From Alkalicoccus saliphilus (GTDB lineage Bacteria; Bacillota; Bacilli; Bacillales; Salisediminibacteriaceae): 64,000 nt of DNA. Each line of letters begins with the position of its first letter. Positions within the stretch are counted from its first letter, which is position 1. The notes under the pieces are model-generated. The model worked only from the letters and a program-made list of their open reading frames with translations. It made no database searches and had not been told where the DNA came from. The position numbers were made by a program, and so were the translations under genes. The stretch is from positions 1 through 64,000 of the forward strand of contig NZ_PZJJ01000019.1 in assembly GCF_003044065.1 (NCBI RefSeq), in the 5' to 3' direction. Positions 17,164-26,071 of the stretch are shown one piece after another.

Positions 17164-18138
17164 TTAAGAGTTCACTACATTTTGTGTTTGACTTTCCAAG
17201 AAGCTTTTTACGTTTTCTACACTAATATTTAAAAGTCTTTCACGGGCTTCTTTCGTTCCCCAAGAAATATGAGGAGTAATTATACAATTAGGAGCGGTTA
17301 ACAAAGGATTATTTTCTTCGATTGGCTCTTTAGACACCACATCTAATGCCGCTCCTCCAACCTTTCCTTCGTTAAGTGCTGCTGCTAAGTCCTCTTCATT
17401 AATAAGAGGTCCCCGTGAAGTATTTATAATCATTACTCCCTTTTTCATTTTTTCAATGCTCTGTTTATTAATCATTTGGTACGTTTCATCAAAAAGAGGG
17501 GTATGAAGGCTAATTACATCCGCTTCGGATACCACTTCCTCCCAAGATTTGTAGGCTAGAGTATCACTTTCTAAACTTTTATCCGGATACTTATCATATG
17601 CCAACACTTGCATTCCTAAAGATTGGACTACTTCTCCGAAAGCTCTTCCTATGCGACCGTACCCAACTATTCCTATCTTTTTCCCTTCAAGTTCTACAAG
17701 AGGATGTTTCCAATAGCACCAATCTTTATTTCTCGACCACTCCCCCTGCTTCACGCTATGGTTGTGTTCTCCTACATGATGGCACATTTCAAGAAGAAGA
17801 GCTGTCGCCATCTGAGCAACTGAAGAAGTTCCATACGTAGGAATATTGGTTACAACTATATTATTGTCTTTAGCAGCTGATACATCCACTACGTCATAAC
17901 CGGTAGAAAGCATTCCTATATATTTCAGTTTAGGTAGCGCTTCAATAACCTCCTTGGTAATGGGAGTTTTGTTTGTAAAAATCACTTCGGCATCTTGAGC
18001 TCTTTCGATGACAAGTGATAAATCTTCCTTCGAATAAGTCGTACGATCATAAATTGTTACATCCATCAGTTTTTCTAAAGGCTCCCAGCTTAAATCTCCT
18101 GGGTTTAGTGTATAACCATCTAACACTACTGCTTTCAT
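17164..18138 (-). CDS. D-2-hydroxyacid dehydrogenase (glyoxylate/hydroxypyruvate reductase type)
   Basis: 324 residues from the ATG at 18136-18138, chosen because AAAAGGAGGG precedes it; the 17-residue longer frame lacks a site. NAD motif GIVGYGRIGRAFG at about 150, catalytic Arg in INTSRGPLINEE, Glu in VSKEPI and His in TPHISWGT. The family reduces glyoxylate and hydroxypyruvate to glycolate and D-glycerate. D-glycerate is the substrate of the kinase encoded at the head of the same gene series. The preceding aldehyde dehydrogenase gene lies 47 bases upstream of this start. Confidence 0.88.
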   Translation of the reverse strand: MKAVVLDGYTLNPGDLSWEPLEKLMDVTIYDRTTYSKEDLSLVIERAQDAEVIFTNKTPITKEVIEALPKLKYIGMLSTGYDVVDVSAAKDNNIVVTNIPTYGTSSVAQMATALLLEMCHHVGEHNHSVKQGEWSRNKDWCYWKHPLVELEGKKIGIVGYGRIGRAFGEVVQSLGMQVLAYDKYPDKSLESDTLAYKSWEEVVSEADVISLHTPLFDETYQMINKQSIEKMKKGVMIINTSRGPLINEEDLAAALNEGKVGGAALDVVSKEPIEENNPLLTAPNCIITPHISWGTKEARERLLNISVENVKSFLESQTQNVVNS

Positions 18139-18185
18139 AATATTTCGCCCTCCTTTTAAGTGATTAGCTGTTATAAAGTTTCGTA

Positions 18186-19583
18186 TCAAATATTTTCGTT
18201 TTTCATAACTTCTCCAAATAACTCTTCGTCCGTAGGTACTTTATAATTTTTTATTTCTTTAGCTACCCAGGTAGTATTTATATAATGTTTGTACGTGATG
18301 TTTTCAGACGTAATATTATTTCCCCACGTCCCACATCCTAAATTAATGGTAAAAGGCATCCCATTATTCCAATTTCCCGCGTTGGATTTTCCAACAGGCA
18401 TATTAACTGCTACTCGGCTTGTTTTAGTTTTTAATGCAAAGTCTAATATTCTATCTTCTAAAGCACTGTGAATGCCACACGAATGCCCTGCTCCACTATA
18501 AGCTTGAATATTATTCACCTTATCTATGGCTTCGTCGAATTTTTCATATTTATATACAGCAACGACTACAGATAACTTTTCTCCTGAAAAAGGGTACTGC
18601 GGACCAATTCCTTCTTCTTCTACAATGAGCCAAGTTTTATCTTCTGGTAACTTAAAACCTGCTTTTTCAGCTATAAAGGAAGCCGGCTTTATAATTACTT
18701 CTGGATTCAAGTTCCCATCTTTCCAAAGAACCGCTTGTAATTTTTCTTTTTCTTCCAGACTACATACATAGCCTCCCGAAGAAGCCATGGCCTCTAAAGT
18801 CTTATCATAAACTTCTTCTTGAATAATCGTTGCGTTTTCAGTAGAACAGCCACTAGCTAAATCATTCATTTGTGCTTCCATGATTTTATGAGCTGCCTCT
18901 TCTACTTCTGCGGTTTCATCAATAACCACTACTACATTTCCAGCCCCAACCCCATAAGCCGGAGTTCCAGAGGAGTAAGCCGCTTTCACCATTCCAGCTC
19001 CACCAGTTGCAACTATTAAATCACAAGCTTGCATTAATTCGTCTGTTTTACTAAGGCTTGGTTCTTCAATACATAATAGGAGATCTTCAGGGACATTTAA
19101 CCTCTTAAAAAGTTCTCTAATTTCGTTCACAACTTTTAATGTGGTTTCCTTGGCTCTAGGATGGGGAGCACAAATCATAGCATTTCGCCCCATAATAGCA
19201 TTCATCATACCGATAAATACAACACCTTCTGGTACTGTCATCGGAACCAGAGAGGCGACTACCCCTACTGGCTTGCCAATTTTAATTAGTTGCTTTTCGT
19301 GATTATCTTCAATTACCCCTACCGTTTTTGCATGTTTAATATCTCGCATAATACCTCTCGCACGAGCTTGTGTGCGATTGATTTTACTTTCAATATCTCC
19401 AATTTTTAATTCCTCATAATTATAGTGCGCCCAATCCTCTGCTTTTTTTACCGCAAACCAACCGATACTAGCTGCAATATTTCGCACTTCTTCTTGGGTA
19501 TAACTATCAGCCATTTTTTGCGCTTCTTTTGCTCGATATACTAATTTGTCTATCCCTTGTGATGTACTTTCCGTTTTACTCAT
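18186..19583 (-). CDS. CoA-acylating aldehyde dehydrogenase (sulfoacetaldehyde/EutE-like)
   Basis: 465 residues, the length of stand-alone CoA-acylating aldehyde dehydrogenases. The catalytic Cys is in NDLASGCSTEN, and the acylating family features AYGVGAGNVVVVID, QAYSGAGHSCGIHS and ENITYKHYINTTWV are present, with no separate alcohol dehydrogenase domain. The C-terminal motif resembles sulfoacetaldehyde dehydrogenase (SauS) as well as EutE/PduP. It turns an aldehyde, CoA and NAD+ into an acyl-CoA, or the reverse. The CitE-like lyase gene ends 47 bases upstream, so the two probably share a CoA thioester. The aldehyde is not determined; the context argues for a malate-semialdehyde-like compound. 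Confidence 0.82.
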   Translation of the reverse strand: MSKTESTSQGIDKLVYRAKEAQKMADSYTQEEVRNIAASIGWFAVKKAEDWAHYNYEELKIGDIESKINRTQARARGIMRDIKHAKTVGVIEDNHEKQLIKIGKPVGVVASLVPMTVPEGVVFIGMMNAIMGRNAMICAPHPRAKETTLKVVNEIRELFKRLNVPEDLLLCIEEPSLSKTDELMQACDLIVATGGAGMVKAAYSSGTPAYGVGAGNVVVVIDETAEVEEAAHKIMEAQMNDLASGCSTENATIIQEEVYDKTLEAMASSGGYVCSLEEKEKLQAVLWKDGNLNPEVIIKPASFIAEKAGFKLPEDKTWLIVEEEGIGPQYPFSGEKLSVVVAVYKYEKFDEAIDKVNNIQAYSGAGHSCGIHSALEDRILDFALKTKTSRVAVNMPVGKSNAGNWNNGMPFTINLGCGTWGNNITSENITYKHYINTTWVAKEIKNYKVPTDEELFGEVMKNENI

Positions 19584-19630
19584 ATCAAATACTCTCCTTT
19601 AGAATGTATTTTATAAAGTTGATTAATTAG

Positions 19631-20506
19631 TTAGTAACCAACAGCCTCACCTTTAGCAACGAGCTTTTTAGCTCGTTCAGCGATAGGGTTGTCAATCATT
19701 TTCCCCTCGAACATACAAACACCCTCACCTGAATTTTTAGCCTTTTCAAAAACTCTCAGTAGTTCTCTCGCTTTCTCTATCTCTTCTGCCTTAGGAGTAA
19801 AGACATCATTCACAATTTCCACTTGACTCGGATGTATACATGTTTTACCAGTAAAACCGATACTTTTCGCGTAACTTGTATCTTTAATCATATTTTGTTT
19901 ATCACCAATATCTGTAAAAGGAGTGTCCAGAATATCTATCTTACAAGCATTACCCGCATGAACAATAACGTTTCTAGCATATGCCACTTCTTTTCCTTCT
20001 GAAGTTCTCTCAATTCCTAATTCATTTGTTAAATCCTCTGCTCCGAATTGTACCCCTGAAATTCTTTCACTAGCGGAGAGAATGGAAAAGGCATTCGCAA
20101 TACTATAACTTGTTTCTAGCAATGGGATGATATTAACTTCAAAATCCTGAATATCGAACCGTATTTCTAATGCTTTAATTAAAACATCAGCTGTTTGAAT
20201 AGCATGTTCGTAAGCTTTAGGTATGATAATAGTGTTGGGCTGTTCTTCAACTACTGCTTCTAAATCGAGTATTCCATCCCGAGTAGTAATGTCATTTATT
20301 CTTATCATCACTTCTTTATTAATTTCTTTAAAAGAGCCAATATGTTTTTTAACTAACTTTCTGGCATTTGACTTCTCCGTAAGACTAACCGCATCTTCTA
20401 AATCTAAAATAATGCTGTCAGCCTCTATTTTCAGCGACTTTTCAATCATTTTTTCTGAATTACCTGGCACATATAGTAGAGATCTTCTAATTGATTTGTG
20501 GACCAA
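19631..20506 (-). CDS. CitE/HpcH-family acyl-CoA lyase (malyl- or citramalyl-CoA lyase-like)
   Basis: 291 residues, a single TIM-barrel of the CitE-like family. Motifs: RRSLLYVPGNSEKM, metal and substrate residues in DLEDAV and MIRIND, VQFGAEDL and CIHPSQV. No CitD or CitF gene is nearby, so it is not part of citrate lyase. Stand-alone members cleave or form malyl-CoA, methylmalyl-CoA or citramalyl-CoA, giving acetyl-CoA plus glyoxylate or pyruvate. It sits between a zinc alcohol dehydrogenase gene and the acylating aldehyde dehydrogenase gene, so it probably cleaves the thioester they make. Confidence 0.85.
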   Translation of the reverse strand: MVHKSIRRSLLYVPGNSEKMIEKSLKIEADSIILDLEDAVSLTEKSNARKLVKKHIGSFKEINKEVMIRINDITTRDGILDLEAVVEEQPNTIIIPKAYEHAIQTADVLIKALEIRFDIQDFEVNIIPLLETSYSIANAFSILSASERISGVQFGAEDLTNELGIERTSEGKEVAYARNVIVHAGNACKIDILDTPFTDIGDKQNMIKDTSYAKSIGFTGKTCIHPSQVEIVNDVFTPKAEEIEKARELLRVFEKAKNSGEGVCMFEGKMIDNPIAERAKKLVAKGEAVGY

Positions 20507-20527
20507 TTTGTGACCCTCCTTTTTAAG

Positions 20528-21625
20528 CTACTCTTTTTTATTCGGTTCAATAATAGCCCGGGTAACTTCCTTAGTAGCAGCTTTTCTCATAGCTATTTGA
20601 GATTCGTTTAAACTATATGTCCTGTCTGTTAAACTATCGAAAGGATATTTTTCGGAATACTTCTCCAGAAATTTCAGTGTTTTGTATAGATACCAGGGCT
20701 GGTACCTCAAAATCCCTTTAATAGTCAGGCATTTTCTTGTGATTAGTCCAGGAACAATCGGAATGTTCTGACTTTCATCCACACTGACATTTCCTAGTTC
20801 AATCACTGTACCTCCTAATTTTGCAATACGAACTGCTTCATTAAATGCTGCAGGGACCCCGGCAGCATCCAGTACAAAATCAGCACCTTCTCCATTTGTT
20901 ATATCCAAAATTTTCTCTTTTCTTTCTTCTATACTAGGGAAACTATTCATATCAATTACGTGCGAAGCTCCAAATTTTGTGGCCTCTTCCAAACGAGCAG
21001 CCACACTGTCAATTACAATAACATTAGCACCCATCGTATCTGCTATAGCGGAAGCAAAAAGCCCTAATCCGCCTGCCCCTTGAACGACGAGCGTATCATT
21101 TACTTTCAATCCCGCTTGATCTATAGCGTAGACCATTTGAGACATTCCACAGTTAGCGCCTGCCGCTACGTTATCAGGAACTTTGTCTGGAACTTTATAA
21201 AAATATTGATTGGATTGAATAACATAGTGAGTAGCAAACCCTCCAGTAAAGTGCGGATGTTTTTCGGCTACTTGGCCTTGATAATCACTGCCATGAGTGC
21301 AAATATTGAAATGTCCGTTCAAACAGGCCGTACATTTCTGACAGGTAAGGTAATATACTGGTACTACTCGATCACCCAAATTAACTTTCTCACCTGAATA
21401 ATCTGTTTCCACACCTTCCCCTAATTCAATAACTTTTCCTACCATTTCGTGTCCTAAGACATGGTTTTTAAACAAATGCTTACCTTCCCACATGTGTATG
21501 TCGGATCCACATATATTACTTTTTGTAACTTCTATATTCAGACAGCCTTTATCTGGTTTTGGCAACTGATATTCTTTTATTTGAATTTCTTCTATTCCAG
21601 TCATTGCTGCTACTTTACCTTTCAT
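20528..21625 (-). CDS. Zinc-dependent alcohol dehydrogenase (MDR family)
   Basis: 365 residues. Catalytic zinc ligands in NICGSDIH and GHEMVGK, structural zinc cysteines in CQKCTACLNGHFNIC, and the NAD site QGAGGLGLFASAIA. It is distinct from the dehydrogenase at 13.6-14.6 kb (different structural loop and a longer C-terminus with RYQPWYLYKTLKFLEKY). The gene is between dctM and the CitE-like gene. It probably oxidises the imported hydroxy compound to an aldehyde. Substrate is inferred only. Confidence 0.88.
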   Translation of the reverse strand: MKGKVAAMTGIEEIQIKEYQLPKPDKGCLNIEVTKSNICGSDIHMWEGKHLFKNHVLGHEMVGKVIELGEGVETDYSGEKVNLGDRVVPVYYLTCQKCTACLNGHFNICTHGSDYQGQVAEKHPHFTGGFATHYVIQSNQYFYKVPDKVPDNVAAGANCGMSQMVYAIDQAGLKVNDTLVVQGAGGLGLFASAIADTMGANVIVIDSVAARLEEATKFGASHVIDMNSFPSIEERKEKILDITNGEGADFVLDAAGVPAAFNEAVRIAKLGGTVIELGNVSVDESQNIPIVPGLITRKCLTIKGILRYQPWYLYKTLKFLEKYSEKYPFDSLTDRTYSLNESQIAMRKAATKEVTRAIIEPNKKE

Positions 21626-21693
21626 TTTTCATTCCTCCCAAGATATAATAATTTTTCTTGTGTTAACGGGCCTTTTTATACTCTCCCTTACAA

Positions 21694-22992
21694 TTACTGC
21701 CACCATAAGGTAAGGGCAGGAACATAAGTTATAATTATTAAACCAATTATTGAAGGTATTAGAAACCTCACTATATAAGGCCACATTTCTACCAACGAAG
21801 ATTTGTTGATTCTAGCTGATACAAATATATTTGCTGCCATAGGAGGGGTTATTAATCCAATTTGTATATTGGTCACTAAGATTATCCCAAAATGAATTGG
21901 GTCTATTCCGAAATTCATTGCTGATGGGTATAATAAGGGCGCCATTAACAACACTGCTGCGTTCGTTTCCATAAACATACCAACTAAAAATAGAACTAAG
22001 TTGACAAATATTAAAAATAATAAAGGATTTTCAGTAATTGTAGTAGTAAAGTTTGCAATAGTTTGAGGAACTTGCATTAAAGTCATCACTCTATTAAAAA
22101 TGCTTGCGAAAGCTATTATTACCATGATAGAAATTGAAATTAAGGAAGCTTGATAAAATATATTTGGTATTTTATAGACAGAGACTAACCTACCTAACAC
22201 AATTACTAGCAAAGCATAAACTCCTGCTATTGCTGCTGCTTCTGTAGGAGTAGTAATTCCTGAATAAATCCCTCCCAGAATAATTACCGGAAGCAAAGCT
22301 GCTGGTAAAGATTTAAGTGTTAATAAAGGGGCTTTTTTAAACAAATCTTTATCAAAACTTGACTTTCTTTCCATTTTTCCTGCTTCCTCATTAGTTAACA
22401 CGGTAGGAATACTTAACCAATGCACAATCATATAAATAAGCGCCATCATAATCCCTGGAACGATTGTTGCTAAAAAAAGATTAGAAACAGAAGCCCCAAC
22501 AGCAGCACCGTATACAATTAGTGGAATAGATGGAGGTATAAGCACTCCTAATAAACCAGAACAACCTGTAAGAGCTGCTACATACCCTCTCTTATAGCCT
22601 TTATCTATCATTCTTGGTCCGACGCTACTACTCATAGCAGCTACTGTAGCAATAGAAGATCCTGTCATAGCCCCTAGAAAAGCACTAGATAGCAAAGTAA
22701 CGTGACCTAATCTTCCAGGAAGCCAGGATAGGAATACTTCTATTAGATCGATTAACTTATCGATTAGTTTTCCCCTGTTCATTAATTCCCCAGCTAATAT
22801 AAAAAAGGGAATAGCTAAAAGCGGAAACGACGCGACGGCGTAATAAGGCATCGAAGCTATCATACCGAACGGTAAATCTGCCATCCAAGCTCCCAGTAAC
22901 CCAGCAAGAGCAAACGTAAAACCAATCGGTACTCCTATTATTAACAACAATAGTAGTAAAACAATCATTGCTGAGAGAGTCACAACTCTCAC
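21694..22992 (-). CDS. TRAP transporter large membrane subunit (DctM), second system
   Basis: 432 residues, about 12 membrane helices with the DctM regions IPFFILAGELMNRGKLIDKL, GSSIATVAAMSSSVGPRMI and GVLIPPSIPLIVYGAA. It pairs with the DctQ gene 23 bases upstream. Its start is within a GTG- and ATG-rich stretch; the residues before MIVLLLLLLIIG may not be translated. Confidence 0.92.
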   Translation of the reverse strand: MRVVTLSAMIVLLLLLLIIGVPIGFTFALAGLLGAWMADLPFGMIASMPYYAVASFPLLAIPFFILAGELMNRGKLIDKLIDLIEVFLSWLPGRLGHVTLLSSAFLGAMTGSSIATVAAMSSSVGPRMIDKGYKRGYVAALTGCSGLLGVLIPPSIPLIVYGAAVGASVSNLFLATIVPGIMMALIYMIVHWLSIPTVLTNEEAGKMERKSSFDKDLFKKAPLLTLKSLPAALLPVIILGGIYSGITTPTEAAAIAGVYALLVIVLGRLVSVYKIPNIFYQASLISISIMVIIAFASIFNRVMTLMQVPQTIANFTTTITENPLLFLIFVNLVLFLVGMFMETNAAVLLMAPLLYPSAMNFGIDPIHFGIILVTNIQIGLITPPMAANIFVSARINKSSLVEMWPYIVRFLIPSIIGLIIITYVPALTLWWQ

Positions 22993-23015
22993 CTCGCTTC
23001 TATATTAAGGATTAC

Positions 23016-23513
23016 TTAGTTTGCAGTTTTATATTTATTAAACAAAACCATAAGATTTCCGATCGTATGAACTAACATCAAAACAAGACCAATAACTAAG
23101 GAGGTGAAGGGGACAGCCAGAGGAATACGCAAAGCCATTGTAGCTTCCCTATTTTCAAAAAAATACATTAACAAAGCGAAGCCTATATTTAGAAGTATCG
23201 CTCCAATGATTAACATAGCTATATTAGATAGCACATCAAAAATAAATACTATTTTCTGTGATTTTATTAAACTAGTAATTTCAATTAGAATATGCCCCTT
23301 CGTGTAAACCAAAAGTCCTGTTCCAAAAAATGTCATCATAGCGAAAGAAACTAAGCTAATATCGCTAGTGTCAGGTATAGGCAGGTTAAAAAACCTGGAA
23401 AGAACTTGTATAAACACCGAAACGAACATAATCATCATCATTAAAGTCACTAGTATTTTTTCTAATTTGGATAAATTTTTCTCTAATTTAGAATAAAAAT
23501 TTAACAACCACAT
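23016..23513 (-). CDS. TRAP transporter small membrane subunit (DctQ), second system
   Basis: 165 residues, four membrane helices, typical DctQ layout with DTSDISLVSFAMMTFFGTGLLVYTKGH in the middle. The gene lies between the dctP hairpin and dctM. Confidence 0.88.
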   Translation of the reverse strand: MWLLNFYSKLEKNLSKLEKILVTLMMMIMFVSVFIQVLSRFFNLPIPDTSDISLVSFAMMTFFGTGLLVYTKGHILIEITSLIKSQKIVFIFDVLSNIAMLIIGAILLNIGFALLMYFFENREATMALRIPLAVPFTSLVIGLVLMLVHTIGNLMVLFNKYKTAN

Positions 23514-23542
23514 TCCCCTCCTTTGAAGGCTTTCTCTTTTAA

Positions 23543-23576
23543 TGTCTCCGGGTAAAAATCATTTCACCCGGAGACA
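23543..23576 (-). promoter_or_regulatory. Intercistronic hairpin between dctP and dctQ, second system
   Basis: Perfect 11-bp GC-rich arms TGTCTCCGGGT and ACCCGGAGACA with a 12-base loop. It is not followed by a T-run on the minus strand. Same position as the hairpin at 12436-12459, but unrelated in sequence. Confidence 0.6.
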
Positions 23577-23607
23577 ATTAAGTTAAGTCAGGTTTTGTTA
23601 GTGATCG

Positions 23608-24675
23608 TTACTCTCTTGCTTCCTCTACTTCGTTTCTTAACTCCTCAATATTTTCACTGCCATATACATCTTCTAATTCATCCCACAAGTCCATTCCAAT
23701 CTCTTGAAAAGTCTCAAGTTGATTGTCGTCTAACTCAATAACTTCTACTCCCTCGCTTTCCATCATTTGTGCATACTCTTCAACTTCAGCCCTTTGAGCC
23801 TCAATTTGCCACTCCTGTGCTTCTTCTGCCGCCTCTTCCAAAGCAGCTTGATGCTCCTCTGACGAGTTCCCCCAAATTTGTTCACTCATAGCAATAGTTC
23901 CAGTAGCAAAAACATGGTTTAATCTAGTGTAGTATTCATTCGTTTCATGTAGGTTGTTATCATATGTTATGAGCAACCCATTATCTTGCCCATCTACAGT
24001 ACCTTGTTGCAGCGCTGTATATAATTCTGGCATAGCTACTGTAACTGTTTGGGCTCCTACTTCTTCAAAGAAAGACATTATTGCTTGAGAGCCTGGCACT
24101 CTTAATTGCAGGCCATCAATGTCCTCTGGATTTTCAACTGGACCACTAGAATTAGACAAACCACGGAATTCTAATTCATACCAACCTAAAGCCCTAATAT
24201 TGTTATCTAGCAGAGTTTCTTCCATCGTTTGCGGAATAACTCCATCTCCATAATATATTTCATCCGCTTCTTCATAAGATGAAACTATATACGGGAGGTA
24301 ATGAAAATCTAGCATTTGATCCATTCCCGAAAGAGAACCTTGATTAAGAAAAGCAAATTCTAAATTACCGCTCCCTAAATCTTGGCCCAGTGATTCATCA
24401 CTTCCGATTTGTCCGCCCGGAAATACATCAATTGAGATTTCCCCATTAGTCTTTTCTTCTACTCTTTCAGCAAACATTTCAGCACCTTGATGTTGAATAC
24501 TGTCTTGGGCAGCTACCATACCAAGTCTATACTCTCCTCCATTCTCATTTGAAGAAGCCTCAGTCGTATCATTCTCCGAATTATCAGCTGAATCATTTAC
24601 GTCTGCGCACCCTAACAAAGCTATACTAGAAAATGCTACTCCTGTTATTACGAGCTTATTTCTTTTCTTTTTCAT
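23608..24675 (-). CDS. TRAP transporter solute-binding lipoprotein (DctP), second system
   Basis: 355 residues from the ATG at 24673-24675, which has GAAGGGAG eight bases before it. The apparent longer TTG start lies within that ribosome binding site. Lipobox ALLGC (Cys23) is followed by an acidic Ser/Asn-rich linker. The DctP fold includes GSGNLEFAFLNQGSLSG, LQLRVPGSQAIMSF and PELYTALQQGTVDGQDNG. It delivers a carboxylate to DctQM. It lies 70 bases after the glycerate kinase gene with no clear terminator between, so both may be in one transcript. Confidence 0.92.
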   Translation of the reverse strand: MKKKRNKLVITGVAFSSIALLGCADVNDSADNSENDTTEASSNENGGEYRLGMVAAQDSIQHQGAEMFAERVEEKTNGEISIDVFPGGQIGSDESLGQDLGSGNLEFAFLNQGSLSGMDQMLDFHYLPYIVSSYEEADEIYYGDGVIPQTMEETLLDNNIRALGWYELEFRGLSNSSGPVENPEDIDGLQLRVPGSQAIMSFFEEVGAQTVTVAMPELYTALQQGTVDGQDNGLLITYDNNLHETNEYYTRLNHVFATGTIAMSEQIWGNSSEEHQAALEEAAEEAQEWQIEAQRAEVEEYAQMMESEGVEVIELDDNQLETFQEIGMDLWDELEDVYGSENIEELRNEVEEARE

Positions 24676-24745
24676 AGAAATTACTCCCTTCAATTTTTTG
24701 TTATAATAACTTAAAATAACTTCTAAATTCTCAATAAGTTATCTT

Positions 24746-25900
24746 TTATACTAATTTCTTGTGACAACTCTTCTCACTAGTGTTCCAAAGCCGCATGGTT
24801 CGTTCGGTTGTACTTTCTATAAGTGAAATCCCATTTTTTAAAGAATATTCCAGAGTTTGTGGAGAGGGAATTATATCTACAATTGCATCAATACCATGTT
24901 CATAAGTCTTCTCAGCTCCTTCTCCTATACTTCCCACTAAAGCGATAACTGGCAGGTCATATTTTTTTGCTTTTTTGGCTACGCCCACAGGAACTTTTCC
25001 ATTAATCGTTTGAGAATCTATTCTTCCTTCCCCTGTGATCACTAAATCCGCATCTTTTAAATAATCTTCGATATGCATGAGATCTATAAGCTTATTTACG
25101 CCGGAAAAACTTTCCGCTTTACAAAAAGCAAACAGCCCAGCTCCTACTCCCCCTGCCGCACCTGCCCCAGCCATACTTAATACATCTACCGAAAGTTGTT
25201 CTTTCACGATTTGACCGTAATGCTCTAAATTTGAATCAAGCAACTCAATGGTTTTAGATGTAGCACCCTTTTGGGGGCCATACACGTAAGAGGCTCCATT
25301 TTTGCCGCACAGGGGATTTTTCACATCTGATAAAATTGAAATATTCGACTTTTCGATCCTTGAGTCTATTAAGGAAGTATCAATCGTTTCAATTCTGCTT
25401 AACTCAACTCCCCCATAGCCAATTTCTTGACCAGATTTGTCTTTAAAACTAACACCTAATGCCTGAGCCATACCTACTCCTCCATCATTGGTTGCGCTCC
25501 CCCCTACTCCTAAATAAATTGTTTTACAACCATTATCTAATGCGTCGATTATTAGCTGTCCTGTACCATAAGTAGTCGTTGTAAGGGGATTTAATTCGTA
25601 GTTACTTAATAGAGGGAGACCTGAAGCAGCTGCCATTTCAATTACTGCTATATTCCCGGGTAACACCCCATATTTCGCTTTCACTTCTCGACCAATCGGA
25701 TCTAAAACGTTCGCATATTTAAACTCCCCCTCTAATGCACTTACCAATGTGTCAACTGTTCCTTCACCTCCATCGGCAATAGGTATTTTTGTAACCTGAA
25801 CGTCATCACGATAGTATCTAAGACCTCTTTCCACTGCATCGGCCGCTTCAAAGGTTGTGCAACATCCTTTGAAAGAATCAATGGCAATCACTATTTTCAT
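24746..25900 (-). CDS. Glycerate kinase (GarK/GlxK family)
   Basis: 384 residues from the ATG at 25898-25900 with GTGAGG nine bases before; the five-residue longer frame starts inside that site. Family features: KIVIAIDSFKGCCTTFEAADAVERG at the N-terminus, PIADGGEGTVDTLV, GVGGSATNDGGVGMAQALG and VITGEGRIDSQT. It phosphorylates D-glycerate, giving 2-phosphoglycerate for this family as usually described. It is preceded by a cre site and by the CdaR-like regulator gene. The downstream reductase gene could supply glycerate. A paralogue is at 58.8-60.0 kb. Confidence 0.92.
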   Translation of the reverse strand: MKIVIAIDSFKGCCTTFEAADAVERGLRYYRDDVQVTKIPIADGGEGTVDTLVSALEGEFKYANVLDPIGREVKAKYGVLPGNIAVIEMAAASGLPLLSNYELNPLTTTTYGTGQLIIDALDNGCKTIYLGVGGSATNDGGVGMAQALGVSFKDKSGQEIGYGGVELSRIETIDTSLIDSRIEKSNISILSDVKNPLCGKNGASYVYGPQKGATSKTIELLDSNLEHYGQIVKEQLSVDVLSMAGAGAAGGVGAGLFAFCKAESFSGVNKLIDLMHIEDYLKDADLVITGEGRIDSQTINGKVPVGVAKKAKKYDLPVIALVGSIGEGAEKTYEHGIDAIVDIIPSPQTLEYSLKNGISLIESTTERTMRLWNTSEKSCHKKLV

Positions 25901-25922
25901 TAAGCAAAACCTCACTCTACAA

Positions 25923-25936
25923 TGTTATCGCTTACA
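25923..25936 (-). promoter_or_regulatory. cre site (CcpA catabolite repression)
   Basis: The minus strand reads TGTAAGCGATAACA, which satisfies every position of the Bacillus consensus TGWAANCGNTNWCA. It is 23 bases upstream of the glycerate kinase start, so it should repress the nine-gene series when glucose is present. Confidence 0.8.
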
Positions 25937-26071
25937 TTTTTGATTATTTGAAAGTTTCAGTTATCTTTCTTAATGAAAGTATAGTTAATATTTTATGATA
26001 AAACTATATTACAAATAACATGATTTCAGTTAATTAGTTATCACGCATAACATATACTGAAAATATTCCTT

